A DNA stretch of 64,000 nucleotides from Hyphomonas sp. (GCF_013823385.1 NZ_PNMA01000002.1:62001-126000); one strand, 5' to 3'; positions 27,532-36,636 are shown, counted from the stretch's first letter. The notes: generated by a model from the sequence alone, not told the origin. Numbers and translations: made by a program.

Positions 27532-28970
27532 TCCGGATCGCGGCGGGGGCCATCGCCTCTGGAAATGCCGCCGCCCCGGCCTTCTCCACCACGGCCGCCC
27601 CGTTCTACACGCGGAGGTGGCGCCGGCCGGGATACGGCTGTCGGCGGCGGTGGCGGCGGGGAGGCTGACGCCGCAGGGGCGGACGCGGCGCCGCCATCGC
27701 GGCGGCCACCATCTCCACGCCAGCTGCCTTCGCCGCCACCACCCCGGCGGGGCGTATCGGCGACCGGGCGGCTGCCCCCACCATCGGGCGCGCCGAGGAG
27801 GGCGCCATCGCCGCCAGGCCTGCGGCCTTCACCGCGAGACCCACTGCCGCGATCCGGACGGCCTGAGGGGGGAGAGCTGATCACGGGTGGGGAGGAGGGC
27901 GTTACAGTGCCGGCATCGCGGCTCCCCCGCCAGTCGCTTCTTCCGCCTTCACGGCCGTCGCCTCTGCTGCGGCCATCGCCGCGCCGGGGATCAGTCGGGA
28001 TTGTGCTGGTCTCAGCGCGCGGGGGACGGCCGGTGCCTGTGCGTGGGCTATCTGACCGGGGCGCGTCTGCGCGGGGGCCGTCTCTGCGGGACCCATCCGT
28101 ACGCGAACCATCAGTGCGCGGGCCATCGCTGCGCCATCCGTCACGGCTGCCGCCGGTCCGGCCGCCATCACGGCCGCCCCGGTCCCGGTCACGGTCGCGG
28201 TCCCAGCCATCGCTGCCCCGGCCCGGGCTGCGGCCAGGGTCTCCGCGCCAGTCAGGCTTGCGGCGCCAGTCGTCCCGGTGGCCGCGGCGGTCCCAATGCT
28301 TGTGGCTCGAGCTCCAGTGCGTTTTCCAGTAGGTGTTGATAATGACCGGACGCGGATGAACGCGGTAGGTGTAGGAGACATAGCGCGGGCCACCGACGGG
28401 GCGCCAGGCAAAGCCATAGGGATCATAGCCCCAGCGCGGATCGTAATAGCCAAAGCGCCAATAGTCGGGCGAATAGCCGTAATGCTGGACACTTATACGG
28501 ACGGTGCTGGAATAGCCGTAATTCCAGGTGTCATAGCCATAGGACTGGTTGTGCGCGTAGCGGATGTAGCCGTTATTGTCGCGCGTGAACATGAGGCCGT
28601 GCTGGGCCTCGGTATATTCGAAAATCGGGCGGATGGAGGAGACGCGGCCGTTGAGGTCAAACCAGCCGAGATCGGGCACATCTTCGCGGATGAAGACGCA
28701 GCGGCCGGTGAAGTCTGCATGTTCGCAAAGCTCCCACTGTCCGGCGAGCACCGCGACGGAGCGGGCGCGGTCGTTGAAGGCAAGGTCGTGCAGCGAGCCG
28801 AAGGGGTCGAAGGCTTCGCGCACGTCGCCCTGGAAATTCTGCGAGGAGAAGAGGGCGATGGCGGCCGGGGGCTGGTAGTCGTCATAATAGCCACCCTGCG
28901 CGAAGGCCGGCAGGGCAGCAGCAGCCGGAAGCGACAGAACAAGCGCGAAATACCGGATCGAGACCCGCAT
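27528..28970 (-). CDS. Secreted beta/gamma-crystallin-like protein with long R/D/G/S-rich tail
   Basis: 480 residues. Signal peptide to PAFAQ (about residue 25), then one beta/gamma-crystallin-like domain at about 38-115 (IALFSSQNFQGD, FNDRARSVAVLAGQWELCEHADFTGRC, LNGRVSSIRPI). The Ca-binding motif positions read NDRARS and NGRVSS, a degenerate form of N/D-N/D-x-x-S/T-S. A Tyr/Trp-rich middle (about 120-215) is followed by about 260 residues of low-complexity Arg, Asp, Gly, Ser and Pro with near-repeats such as DGSRTDGSRRDGPR. It is a paralogue of the gene at 29613. Role unknown; likely an envelope or extracellular matrix protein. Confidence 0.75.
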   Translation of the reverse strand: MRVSIRYFALVLSLPAAAALPAFAQGGYYDDYQPPAAIALFSSQNFQGDVREAFDPFGSLHDLAFNDRARSVAVLAGQWELCEHADFTGRCVFIREDVPDLGWFDLNGRVSSIRPIFEYTEAQHGLMFTRDNNGYIRYAHNQSYGYDTWNYGYSSTVRISVQHYGYSPDYWRFGYYDPRWGYDPYGFAWRPVGGPRYVSYTYRVHPRPVIINTYWKTHWSSSHKHWDRRGHRDDWRRKPDWRGDPGRSPGRGSDGWDRDRDRDRGGRDGGRTGGSRDGWRSDGPRTDGSRTDGSRRDGPRADAPRSDSPRTGTGRPPRAETSTIPTDPRRGDGRSRGDGREGGRSDWRGSRDAGTVTPSSPPVISSPPSGRPDRGSGSRGEGRRPGGDGALLGAPDGGGSRPVADTPRRGGGGEGSWRGDGGRRDGGAASAPAASASPPPPPPTAVSRPAPPPRVERGGRGGEGRGGGISRGDGPRRDPD

Positions 28971-29059
28971 GAGGGCTCCTTTCGTCCATTACGCCCTCAG
29001 AATGACATGGGCGACCTGAATGGCCCGCAACAAACTGCAATTTTTGTGCAGCTCGCCTG

Positions 29060-29602
29060 TCAGGCGTCCTCGTCATCCGGATTGGCCCAGAGGGCGAGTT
29101 CGGGGATGACGATGCGGCGGGCGGCCATGTCGATCACCGGCACATCGGCCCGGGTGAACGGTACGTATACGGTGGCCTGAGCGCCGGGGATCTCGATCTC
29201 GAGGAGATCATCCGAGCCGAAATTCTGCACCGCGCGGACACGGCCTTCCGGCGTGTCCCCGACAGTATAGACGGGCATGCCGATCAGGTCTTCGAAGTAG
29301 AACTCGTCATCATCGGCTTCCGGCAGCTGGTCGCGGGAGACATGAACGAGGCAGCCGCGCAGCGCGTCCCATTCTTCCTTCTGGAGGTTTTCCTTCGGGC
29401 GGACGATGAAATGATCCTTGCCGGGGCGGGCGGAAAGGGGCGTCACGAGCACCTTGCCGGCCTCGTCCATCAGAGGGCCATAGGTGAAGAGGGCGTCCGG
29501 GTCGGCGGTGAAACTCTTCACCCGCACCTCACCGCGAACACCATGGGCGCCCTTCAGGACGCCCATGGGAATAAGTCTGTCAGTCTTTGCTTTTGCGCTC
29601 AT
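29060..29602 (-). CDS. rimM: 16S rRNA processing protein RimM
   Basis: Assembly factor for the 30S head, binding S19. 180 residues from the ATG at 29602. The N-terminal RimM domain (IPMGVLKGAHGVRGEVRVKSF) and the C-terminal PRC-barrel (FYFEDLIGMPVYT, GRVRAVQNFGSDDLLEI, YVPFTRADVPVIDM) are clear. A longer open frame continues upstream into the crystallin-like gene but starts elsewhere. It lies between two crystallin-like genes instead of next to trmD. Confidence 0.96.
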   Translation of the reverse strand: MSAKAKTDRLIPMGVLKGAHGVRGEVRVKSFTADPDALFTYGPLMDEAGKVLVTPLSARPGKDHFIVRPKENLQKEEWDALRGCLVHVSRDQLPEADDDEFYFEDLIGMPVYTVGDTPEGRVRAVQNFGSDDLLEIEIPGAQATVYVPFTRADVPVIDMAARRIVIPELALWANPDDEDA

Positions 29603-29612
29603 GGCGCGCTTG

Positions 29613-30479
29613 TTAGCGGCAAACGACGTCGGAGAGAACGGGGCCAGGTGCTTTATAGACCGCTTCATAGAAGCCCATGCTCTGGCAGAAGCGGGTGGCA
29701 GCGCCCGAGCCGTCATTGATGCGGCGGCCATTGGTGGTCGGCGTGGGGAAGAACACCGTCTGCTCGCCCCGGAAACCGCCGCGCGTATCCTGCACCGGGC
29801 CGGTGACCGGCGGGATGGGACGGCGCCACGGGCCTTCGCGGCGCACATCATAGCGGCGGAAGGAGGTGATCTTGTCGTTGAGGCCGAGGCTGGCGAGATT
29901 TCCGGTGGACGCCTCAAGCAGTTCGCACTGGCCGCGATAATCGGCATGCTCACAGACGAGCCAGGTGCCCCGGTTGATCATGATGGAGCTGGCCGCGTCA
30001 TTGAACCGGTATTGGGAGAGGTCTGCCACGCCTTCGTCAAAGCCGACAAAGGCGCCGCCATAATTCCCGTCAGCGAAGAGGGCGATGTCATAGCTGCGCG
30101 GGCCTTTGTCATAAGGCAGGCGCTTGGCCGAGGAGATGGCGCCGGAGAGACCGATCTCCCCGAGATTGCGCACGGTGCGGTCGATATATTCGCAGCGGCC
30201 CTTATAGTTGCCATCGGCGCAGACCATCCAGACGCCGCCGCGCACCTCGATGCTGCGAGCCTGGTCGTTGAAGTGGATGGTGTTGAAGTTGGGCTGGTCG
30301 CCGGTGAGTTCCACCGCATTGCCGCGCAGGTTCGTATCCGAATAGAGCGTGATGCCGGGCGGGCCGGACGGTGTATCCGGGCGCCCGCCGCCGCCCCGCT
30401 GGGCGAGGGCAACAGGGCTGATCGCAGCGGCGGCAAGGCCGGCGGCCAGAAGCAGGCGGGACAGGGCGGACGTGGACAT
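29613..30479 (-). CDS. Secreted protein with two beta/gamma-crystallin-like domains
   Basis: 288 residues. Signal peptide (AAGLAAAAISPVALAQ) and then two tandem domains: about 44-120 (ITLYSDTNLRGN, NDQARSIEVRGGVWMVCADGNYKGRC, SGAISS) and about 128-205 (IALFADGNYGG, NDAASSIMINRGTWLVCEHADYRGQC, NDKITS). Only the second domain keeps both canonical Ca-binding motifs (NDAASS and NDKITS), so at least that domain may bind calcium. The C-terminal about 80 residues include RFCQSMGFYEAV. It lies 10 bases upstream of rimM on the same strand, inside the ribosomal operon. Function unknown. Confidence 0.78.
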   Translation of the reverse strand: MSTSALSRLLLAAGLAAAAISPVALAQRGGGGRPDTPSGPPGITLYSDTNLRGNAVELTGDQPNFNTIHFNDQARSIEVRGGVWMVCADGNYKGRCEYIDRTVRNLGEIGLSGAISSAKRLPYDKGPRSYDIALFADGNYGGAFVGFDEGVADLSQYRFNDAASSIMINRGTWLVCEHADYRGQCELLEASTGNLASLGLNDKITSFRRYDVRREGPWRRPIPPVTGPVQDTRGGFRGEQTVFFPTPTTNGRRINDGSGAATRFCQSMGFYEAVYKAPGPVLSDVVCR

Positions 30480-30579
30480 GAGCCAGGCTCCTTTTGATCT
30501 TCAGGGCCAGCTTTGGCACGGATGATCTGAACAGTCCGTGCAGCCGGCGTTGGCCTGCGTTCAGCCGGGGCAGAAAAGA

Positions 30580-30614
30580 AAAGACCGGCGCCCCGAAGGG
30601 ACGCCGGCCGTTTC
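30580..30614 (-). terminator. Hairpin terminator after rpsP
   Basis: The stem CCGGCGCCCC/GGGACGCCGG has one mismatch and a 3-base loop, and lies 24 bases after the rpsP stop on the minus strand. It would separate rpsP from the crystallin-like and rimM genes. Confidence 0.55.
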
Positions 30615-30637
30615 AGGAGATGGCAGAGGCCGGGAGC

Positions 30638-31039
30638 TTAGCCTTCGCTGGCTTCCTCGGCAGGGGCCTCGGCGGCCGCAGCGCGGGCAGCGGCTTTCTC
30701 GGCGCGCTCTTTGGCGCGCTCCTGGGCTTTCTTGCCCGGCTCGGCTTTCTTCGGGTTGTTGCCAGCGGTCCATTTGGCGACCGGCTTGCCGTCGACTTCG
30801 ACTTTCGAGAGGAAGCGGGCGACGCGGTCAGTCGGCTGGGCGCCTTTCTTGATCCAGTCGGCGGCTTTTTCAGCATCGACCTTCACGCGGTCCGGAGAGT
30901 CTTTTGCGATACGCGGATCATAGGTGCCGATCTTCTCGATGAAGCGGCCGTCCCGCGGGGCGCGGGCGTCAGCAACGACGATAGAATAGAAGGGGCGTTT
31001 TTTCGAGCCGCCACGGGCGAGCCGGATTTTGAGTGACAT
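30638..31039 (-). CDS. rpsP: 30S ribosomal protein S16 with Ala-rich extension
   Basis: Core S16 at residues 1-85 ([40 protein letters not shown]). The tail of about 45 residues is rich in Ala, Lys and Glu, giving 133 residues against about 80-90 in most bacteria. The tail is similar in character to that of L19 in this window. AGGAG precedes the ATG. It lies 35 bases after the chorismate mutase gene. Confidence 0.97.
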   Translation of the reverse strand: MSLKIRLARGGSKKRPFYSIVVADARAPRDGRFIEKIGTYDPRIAKDSPDRVKVDAEKAADWIKKGAQPTDRVARFLSKVEVDGKPVAKWTAGNNPKKAEPGKKAQERAKERAEKAAARAAAAEAPAEEASEG

Positions 31040-31074
31040 GGGGATCTCCTGTAAGTCTTGTCTCTCGGGGTTTC

Positions 31075-31386
31075 TTATTCGGCCTCTTGGCCGCGGATCT
31101 GTTCATGATGGCGGATGACTTCCGCCACGATGAAATTGAGGAATTTTTCGGCAAAGGCCGGATCAAGCCCGGACTCCTTGGCCAGATGGCGCAGACGTTC
31201 AATCTGCTGGGCCTCGCGGGATTTGTCCGCAGGCGGCATATTGTACAGCGCCTTCAGCTTGCCGACCTGCTGGGTCAGCTTGAAGCGCTCGGCGAGCGTA
31301 TGGATGAGGATCGAGTCCAGATTGTCGATGGACGCGCGCAGCTGGCCAAGCTGGAACTGGGCGAGGGCCTGATCAGGGTTGGTCAT
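31075..31386 (-). CDS. Chorismate mutase (AroQ type)
   Basis: 103-residue all-helical mutase converting chorismate to prephenate for Phe and Tyr. Active-site positions visible: the N-terminal helix with [31 protein letters not shown] (Arg and Lys contacts) and the middle loop [12 protein letters not shown]. Its start overlaps the ffh stop by 4 bases. An AroQ gene between ffh and rpsP is a recurrent alphaproteobacterial arrangement. Confidence 0.93.
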   Translation of the reverse strand: MTNPDQALAQFQLGQLRASIDNLDSILIHTLAERFKLTQQVGKLKALYNMPPADKSREAQQIERLRHLAKESGLDPAFAEKFLNFIVAEVIRHHEQIRGQEAE

Positions 31387-32867
31387 TTCTTCTTGTTCCC
31401 TCCAGGAAGACCGGGAAGGCCACCGGGCAGGCCCGGCAGGCCGTTGCCGCTGAGGCCGGGCAGACCGCCGGGGGGCAGCGCGCCGCCGCCCATTTTCGCC
31501 AGATCAGACTGGGAAATACCCGCCTGCTGCGCCATGCCGAGCAGGTTTTTCATGCCGCCCTTGGTGCGCATCTTCTTCATCATGGTGGCCATCTGAAGAT
31601 GCATCTTCAGCAGCTTGTTGACGTCCGACACCTCAACCCCGGCGCCGGCGGCAATGCGCTTGCGGCGGGAGGCGTTTAGGATGGCCGGCTTGCGGCGCTC
31701 CTCGCGCGTCATCGAATAAATGATCGCCTCCTGACGTTTCAGGATACGGTCATCAACGTTCGCGTTGGCCATGGCTTCCTTGGCTTTGCGCACGCCGGGC
31801 ATCATGCCCATGATGCCGCCAAGCCCGCCCATGCGCTGCATCTGGCGCAGCTGGTCGGCGAGGTCTTCCAGGTCAAACTCGCCCTTCTTGAGCTTGGCCG
31901 CCATACGCTCGGCCTTCTCGGCGTCGTAATGTTCGGCGGCCTTTTCGACGAGGCTGACGATATCGCCCTGACCGAGGATACGGCCGGCAACGCGCTTGGC
32001 ATCGAAAGCATCGAGGCCATCGAGTTTTTCGCCAACGCCGAGGAATTTGATCGGCAGGCCGGTGACCGCGCGCATGGAGAGCGCGGCGCCGCCGCGGCCA
32101 TCGCCGTCCATCCGTGTCAGGACAAGGCCGGTCAGCGGCAGGCGTTCATGGAAGCGGCGGGCGGTTTCCACCGCGTCCTGACCGGTGAGCGCATCTGCCA
32201 CCAGGAGGACTTCGGAGGGGTTCGCGATGGCGGCGATCTCTGCCGCCTCAGCCATCATCTGCTCGTCAATCGAGGTGCGGCCGGCAGTATCGAGGATCAG
32301 GACATCATAGCCGCCGATCTTGGCCGCCTGCAGGGCGCGGCGGGCGATGTCTGCCGGAAGCTGGCCGGGGATGATCGGCAGGGAGCTGACGGTCTCACCC
32401 GCTTGCCCCGCCAGGATCGCCAGCTGTTCCATGGCCGCCGGACGGCGCACGTCGAGCGAGGCGAGGAGGACTTTCTTCTTGCCGCGATCGGCCAGGCGTT
32501 TGGCGATCTTGCCGGTGGTGGTGGTTTTACCCGAGCCCTGAAGGCCCGCCATCATCACGACCGCCGGGGGCGTATCAACGCGGAGGTGGTTTTCCTCCTC
32601 ATCGGCGCCGAGCATTTCAACGAGGGCATCATAGACGATCTTGATGACCTGCTGGCCGGGTTTCACCGAGCGGATGACCTCTTCGCCAACGGCGCGGGTT
32701 TTGACCTTCTCGACGAATTCCTTGACGACGGGCAGGGCCACATCGGCCTCAAGGAGGGCAACGCGGATTTCGCGCAGGGCTTCGCTGACGTCCTTGTCGG
32801 ACAGCGCGCCACGGCCGGTGAGACCGTCGAAAATACTGCCAAGGCGTTCGCTCAGTGCATCGAACAT
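31383..32867 (-). CDS. ffh: Signal recognition particle GTPase Ffh
   Basis: SRP54 homologue targeting membrane proteins co-translationally. 494 residues. N domain at about 1-90; GTPase at about 100-295 with GLQGSGKTTTTGK, DTAGR and TRMDGDGRGG; Met-rich M domain at about 325-440 (GIMGMMPGVRK, MHLQMATMMKKM). A C-terminal tail of repeated GLPGL units ends in NKKK. GGAG lies about 9 bases before the ATG. First gene of the run CM-rpsP-(crystallin)-rimM. Confidence 0.98.
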   Translation of the reverse strand: MFDALSERLGSIFDGLTGRGALSDKDVSEALREIRVALLEADVALPVVKEFVEKVKTRAVGEEVIRSVKPGQQVIKIVYDALVEMLGADEEENHLRVDTPPAVVMMAGLQGSGKTTTTGKIAKRLADRGKKKVLLASLDVRRPAAMEQLAILAGQAGETVSSLPIIPGQLPADIARRALQAAKIGGYDVLILDTAGRTSIDEQMMAEAAEIAAIANPSEVLLVADALTGQDAVETARRFHERLPLTGLVLTRMDGDGRGGAALSMRAVTGLPIKFLGVGEKLDGLDAFDAKRVAGRILGQGDIVSLVEKAAEHYDAEKAERMAAKLKKGEFDLEDLADQLRQMQRMGGLGGIMGMMPGVRKAKEAMANANVDDRILKRQEAIIYSMTREERRKPAILNASRRKRIAAGAGVEVSDVNKLLKMHLQMATMMKKMRTKGGMKNLLGMAQQAGISQSDLAKMGGGALPPGGLPGLSGNGLPGLPGGLPGLPGGNKKK

Positions 32868-33041
32868 ACCGCGTTACTCCTCATTCTGCGCGCAATAGAC
32901 AAAAGCCCCGCTGAGCGAAACTTCGCCGGGCGGGGGCCCCGCTGGCCTCCCGTTCCTGTCATATAGGAACTTGTGCCGGTCAGGGCGCGCTTATGAACTG
33001 CGCGGAATTTGGGCGGCCTAAAGCACGCCGCAATCCACAGG

Positions 33042-33638
33042 TCAAGCTTTGGCGGCCTCCAGGGCCTCCACATGCTGGCGGAGGCTGGCGATCGTGCGGT
33101 CTATTTCCGGGCCGATCAGGGAGAAGGCCGCCACATCGGCCCAGAGGCCGTTGGCCGTGCGCATATAGTGGCGCAGCGTGCCTTCGCGGGCCGCGCCGAA
33201 ACGTTCCACCGCCGCGATGGCCTCCTTGTTGGCGACATTCACCAGGAATTCGATGCGCTGGAAGCGGCAATCGCGGGCCCGCTGGATCAGGGCCAGGGAG
33301 GTGGCCGCCGAGACGAGGCCGCCGCGCATTTCGGGGGGATGCCAGCGGTATCCGATGCGCAGGCGCCGGTGCAGCCGGGCAATATTCATATAGGCCACCA
33401 CCCCGGCAAAGGCGCCATCGGTGGTGCGTTTGACCGCAAAGGGCACCATCCGGCCATCGCGGGCGTCCTGCAGGGTCTGGTCGAAATAGGCGTTGAAGCT
33501 GGTGCCGGTATCCATCAGCGGCATCCAGTTCCACATGGCCTCGATGGCGCCGGAAGCCGCAAGAATTTCCCGGTGCGCCTCGCTCACACGATCCAGGCGC
33601 ACGTTTGCCACCACAAGTCCGGGCGCATCGAGCTTCAT
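33042..33638 (-). CDS. GNAT-family N-acetyltransferase (RimJ/RimL type)
   Basis: 198 residues from the ATG at 33638; an in-frame ATG at 33674 is possible and neither has a good ribosome site. The GNAT fold is indicated by GVVAYMNIARLHRRLRIGYRWHPPEMRGGLVSAATSLAL (acetyl-CoA site region, with an unusual EMRGGLVS in place of Q/RxxGxG/A) and RIEFLVNVANKEAIAAVERFGAAREG. Substrate unknown. Confidence 0.85.
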   Translation of the reverse strand: MKLDAPGLVVANVRLDRVSEAHREILAASGAIEAMWNWMPLMDTGTSFNAYFDQTLQDARDGRMVPFAVKRTTDGAFAGVVAYMNIARLHRRLRIGYRWHPPEMRGGLVSAATSLALIQRARDCRFQRIEFLVNVANKEAIAAVERFGAAREGTLRHYMRTANGLWADVAAFSLIGPEIDRTIASLRQHVEALEAAKA

Positions 33639-33755
33639 GGCAGGGAGTATGCCACAATCGGGATGCGGCGGCAAAAGAAAGCCAAGAAGAAACGGGCCGG
33701 AATGACCGGCCCGCCCTCGAAAGTCTGCCGGCGGAGGGCCTGCGCCCTGCTGGGA

Positions 33756-35924
33756 TTAGTCAGCCGCCGCCTTCGGGAAAAGCTGACGGGTCAGATAGGT
33801 ATATTCCAGCGCCGAGCGCTTGGCCCGGGCGGTCTGGTCAGCGGCGGCGGCGTGGCCGCCATCCATGTTCTCGAAATAATAGAAGGGCAGGCCTGCCTCC
33901 TCAAAGCGCTTGGCCATCTTGCGGGCATGGCCGGGATGGACGCGGTCGTCCTTCGTCGAGGTGACGAAGAAGGGCGTGGGATAGGGCTTTGCCGCATCGA
34001 AGTTCTGGTAGGGCGAGATGGTTTCGAGGAAGGCGCGCTCTTCGGGCACTTCGGGCGAGCCATATTCATCGACCCAGGAGGCGCCCGCCAGCAGGAGATG
34101 GTAGCGCAGCATGTCGAGCAGCGGCACCTGAACGACGACAGCATTCCAGAGATCCGGGCGCTGGTTGAGCATCACGCCCATCAAGAGGCCGCCATTGGAG
34201 CCGCCCATAATGCCGAGATGTTCGGGGCTGGTGATCTTCCGTTCAATGAGATCTTCGCCCACGGCGATGAAATCGTCATAGATGCGCTGACGGTTCTGTT
34301 TGAGGCCCGCCTGGTGCCAGTTGGGGCCGAATTCGCCGCCGCCGCGGATGTTGGCGAGGACATACGCCCCGCCCTCTTCCAGCCAGAGACGGCCGCTGAC
34401 CGGGCTGTAGCCGGGTGTCATCGACACCTGGAAACCGCCATAGCCGTAAAGCAGCGTGGGCGTCGTGCCATCGAGGGTCATGTCTTCGCGGTGGATGATG
34501 AAATAAGGCACGCGGGTGCCATCTTTCGAGGTGGCGAAGAACTGTTCCACCTTGAGGCCGGTGGCATCGAACTTGGCCGGGAGGGATTTCAGCGGGGTAA
34601 CGGCGCCGGAGCCGACATCATAGGTCAGCAGTGAGCTGGGGGTGAGGAAGTCTTCATAATTGAGGAAGACGGCGGTTTCATCCTCATCGGCAAAGGCGAT
34701 GCCGACCTGGCCTGTGCCGGGGAGTTCCACCGGAGATGTGGTCCATCCGCCTACGGACGGCTCGATACGCAGCACCTTGCCCACGACATTATCGCTGATG
34801 GAGAGGAGCGCCGCGCCCTTGGCGATGGCGACACCGTTGACGGCCTGGGTTTCCGACGGGCGGAAAGCGAGGGTTACCGGCGGCAGCGTGCGGGTTTCCA
34901 GGAACGCGGCAAGGTCGAAGGAAAGCAGGTCGCCGGCCTTGAAGGCATCCTGGCCTTCGGGCGTCCAGTCCTGCTCGATGGTGAAGAGGAACTGGCCCTT
35001 ATAGATGCCATTGGGCGTGGCTTTCAGGGGCAGCGGCCAGCGGACAGGCTCGGTCTCCCCTTCCGGGAACCAGAAATATTTCTGGGTAAAGAAGGTTTCC
35101 GCCTGCACCGCGCCCTGCAGGACGCGGCCATCTTCCAGTTTCATCGTCATCGGCCAGACGCCGACATCGGTTTCCTTGCCGCGGAAAAGCTCGACCGCCT
35201 CTTCCACCGGTGTGCCGCGTTGCCAGCGCTTGACGATGGAGGGGTAGCCCGATTCCGTCAGCGTGCCTTCGCCCCAGTCCGTGGCGATCAGCAGCGTATC
35301 GGGGCCCGCCCAGGCGATCCCCTGCTTGGCTTCGGCGGTGACGAAGCCACCTTCAACGAACTGCTTTGTGGCGAGGTTGAATTCGCGGTTGATCACGGCA
35401 TCCTTGCCGCCGTCTGACAGCGAGACCAGGCAGCGCCATTCGCCGCCCGGCGCCGGGCGCAGGCAGTTGGCACCCTTGTAGACCCAGTTGGCGCCTTCAT
35501 CGGCCGACAGCTTGTCGAAATCGACAATCGTTTCCCAGACGGGCGTTTCGGTGGCGTAGCTGGCCAGCGGCGTGCGGCGCCAGAGGCCGCGAACGTTCTT
35601 TTCGTCCTGCCAGAAATTATAGACATAGCCGTCGCGCACGCTGCCATAGGGAATGCGCTCGGACGAGTTGAGCACTTCGAGTGCCTCGGCCTCAAAACCG
35701 GCATAGCGCGGATCGGCCTGAAGCTCGGCCAGCGTCCGCTCGTTCTGCGCTGTTACCCAGGCAAGCGCGTCTGCGCCCTCAACCTCTTCCAGCCAGAGAT
35801 GGGAGGCTTCATCAAAGGGAACAGCGGCGGGGGAAGTGTCAGCGGTCAAATTCGTCTCCGATTGGGGGCCTGAAGCACAGGCGGCAAGAAGCAAGGCGCT
35901 CAGCGACACGAATACGGTGCGCAT
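33756..35924 (-). CDS. Prolyl oligopeptidase family (S9A) lipoprotein
   Basis: 722 residues. The lipobox LLLAACASG targets it to the periplasm as a lipoprotein. An N-terminal beta-propeller and a C-terminal alpha/beta-hydrolase domain follow. Catalytic triad as seen: Ser576 in GGSNGGLL, Asp660 in TKDDRVHP and His691 in DGGHAAA, with spacing close to that of prolyl oligopeptidases. Cleaves peptides on the carboxyl side of proline or a related residue. AGGAG lies 6 bases before the ATG. Confidence 0.95.
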   Translation of the reverse strand: MRTVFVSLSALLLAACASGPQSETNLTADTSPAAVPFDEASHLWLEEVEGADALAWVTAQNERTLAELQADPRYAGFEAEALEVLNSSERIPYGSVRDGYVYNFWQDEKNVRGLWRRTPLASYATETPVWETIVDFDKLSADEGANWVYKGANCLRPAPGGEWRCLVSLSDGGKDAVINREFNLATKQFVEGGFVTAEAKQGIAWAGPDTLLIATDWGEGTLTESGYPSIVKRWQRGTPVEEAVELFRGKETDVGVWPMTMKLEDGRVLQGAVQAETFFTQKYFWFPEGETEPVRWPLPLKATPNGIYKGQFLFTIEQDWTPEGQDAFKAGDLLSFDLAAFLETRTLPPVTLAFRPSETQAVNGVAIAKGAALLSISDNVVGKVLRIEPSVGGWTTSPVELPGTGQVGIAFADEDETAVFLNYEDFLTPSSLLTYDVGSGAVTPLKSLPAKFDATGLKVEQFFATSKDGTRVPYFIIHREDMTLDGTTPTLLYGYGGFQVSMTPGYSPVSGRLWLEEGGAYVLANIRGGGEFGPNWHQAGLKQNRQRIYDDFIAVGEDLIERKITSPEHLGIMGGSNGGLLMGVMLNQRPDLWNAVVVQVPLLDMLRYHLLLAGASWVDEYGSPEVPEERAFLETISPYQNFDAAKPYPTPFFVTSTKDDRVHPGHARKMAKRFEEAGLPFYYFENMDGGHAAAADQTARAKRSALEYTYLTRQLFPKAAAD

Positions 35925-36057
35925 GAATTCTCCTATTTCTGAATATATGGGCCGGCAGCCTGGGCATATGAATGCCCCCGGACCCTCTCAAAAGATAAGG
36001 TTTGATACCGGCGGAGCGAAAGCTGTGCAACCGGCTTCCCCGCCGCATGACGCCAGC

Positions 36058-36636
36058 TCAGGGCAGGCGTTCCAGCACGATGCTTTCCAGAATGATGGCG
36101 CGCGAACCTTCAGGCGCCGCCGGGCGGATGGCGATGTAGTCGACCCCCTGCTCACCCTGAAGTGGGGGCACATCATATTCGAAGCTTACCTCTGTGAAGC
36201 CCTGCCCCAGATCCAGCGTCTGCCAGCCCGAATCCCCTGCCCGGCCAGCTGAATAATTCATCTCGACCTGGCTGGCGCCCCTGGCGTCTGCAGGGCGCAC
36301 ACGGGCGGTAACGCGAATGCGGCGCCCGGCAAACTGCATCTCGACATCGGCCGCGATCCGGAAATGCGGGTTGAGTTCCGGGGCAGCGATCAACTCGTCT
36401 GCAGCCGCCTCGATATAGAGGAAATAGGTGCCCTTGTCCCGGATCAGCTGGGCGCTGGCCTCGGTGCCCTGTACGATCTTGTTGAGATAGGTGTCGTCAA
36501 TCACGATGCGCGAATAGTCCACGCCATCTCCCGCTACGGCGCCCGTCGGCAGGCGGCCAATGCCCGGCTGGATTGCCAGGAAAATCATCATCACGGTCAG
36601 CAGAGCCGCGAGCGGGAAGAAAAACTTGTCGCGCAT
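36058..36636 (-). CDS. Hypothetical membrane-anchored beta-rich protein
   Basis: 192 residues. One N-terminal membrane segment (FFFPLAALLTVMMIFLAIQPGI) and a periplasmic domain rich in predicted strands, ending RAIILESIVLERLP, which looks like a jelly-roll or CBM-like sandwich. No catalytic motif seen. It is divergent from the AGE-family gene, which acts on sugars, so a carbohydrate link is possible but unproven. Confidence 0.6.
   Translation of the reverse strand: MRDKFFFPLAALLTVMMIFLAIQPGIGRLPTGAVAGDGVDYSRIVIDDTYLNKIVQGTEASAQLIRDKGTYFLYIEAAADELIAAPELNPHFRIAADVEMQFAGRRIRVTARVRPADARGASQVEMNYSAGRAGDSGWQTLDLGQGFTEVSFEYDVPPLQGEQGVDYIAIRPAAPEGSRAIILESIVLERLP

Noticed and set aside
33009-34634. 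541-codon open frame opposite the GNAT and prolyl oligopeptidase genes
   Set aside because: Shadow of two conserved minus-strand proteins; no ribosome site and random-looking product.
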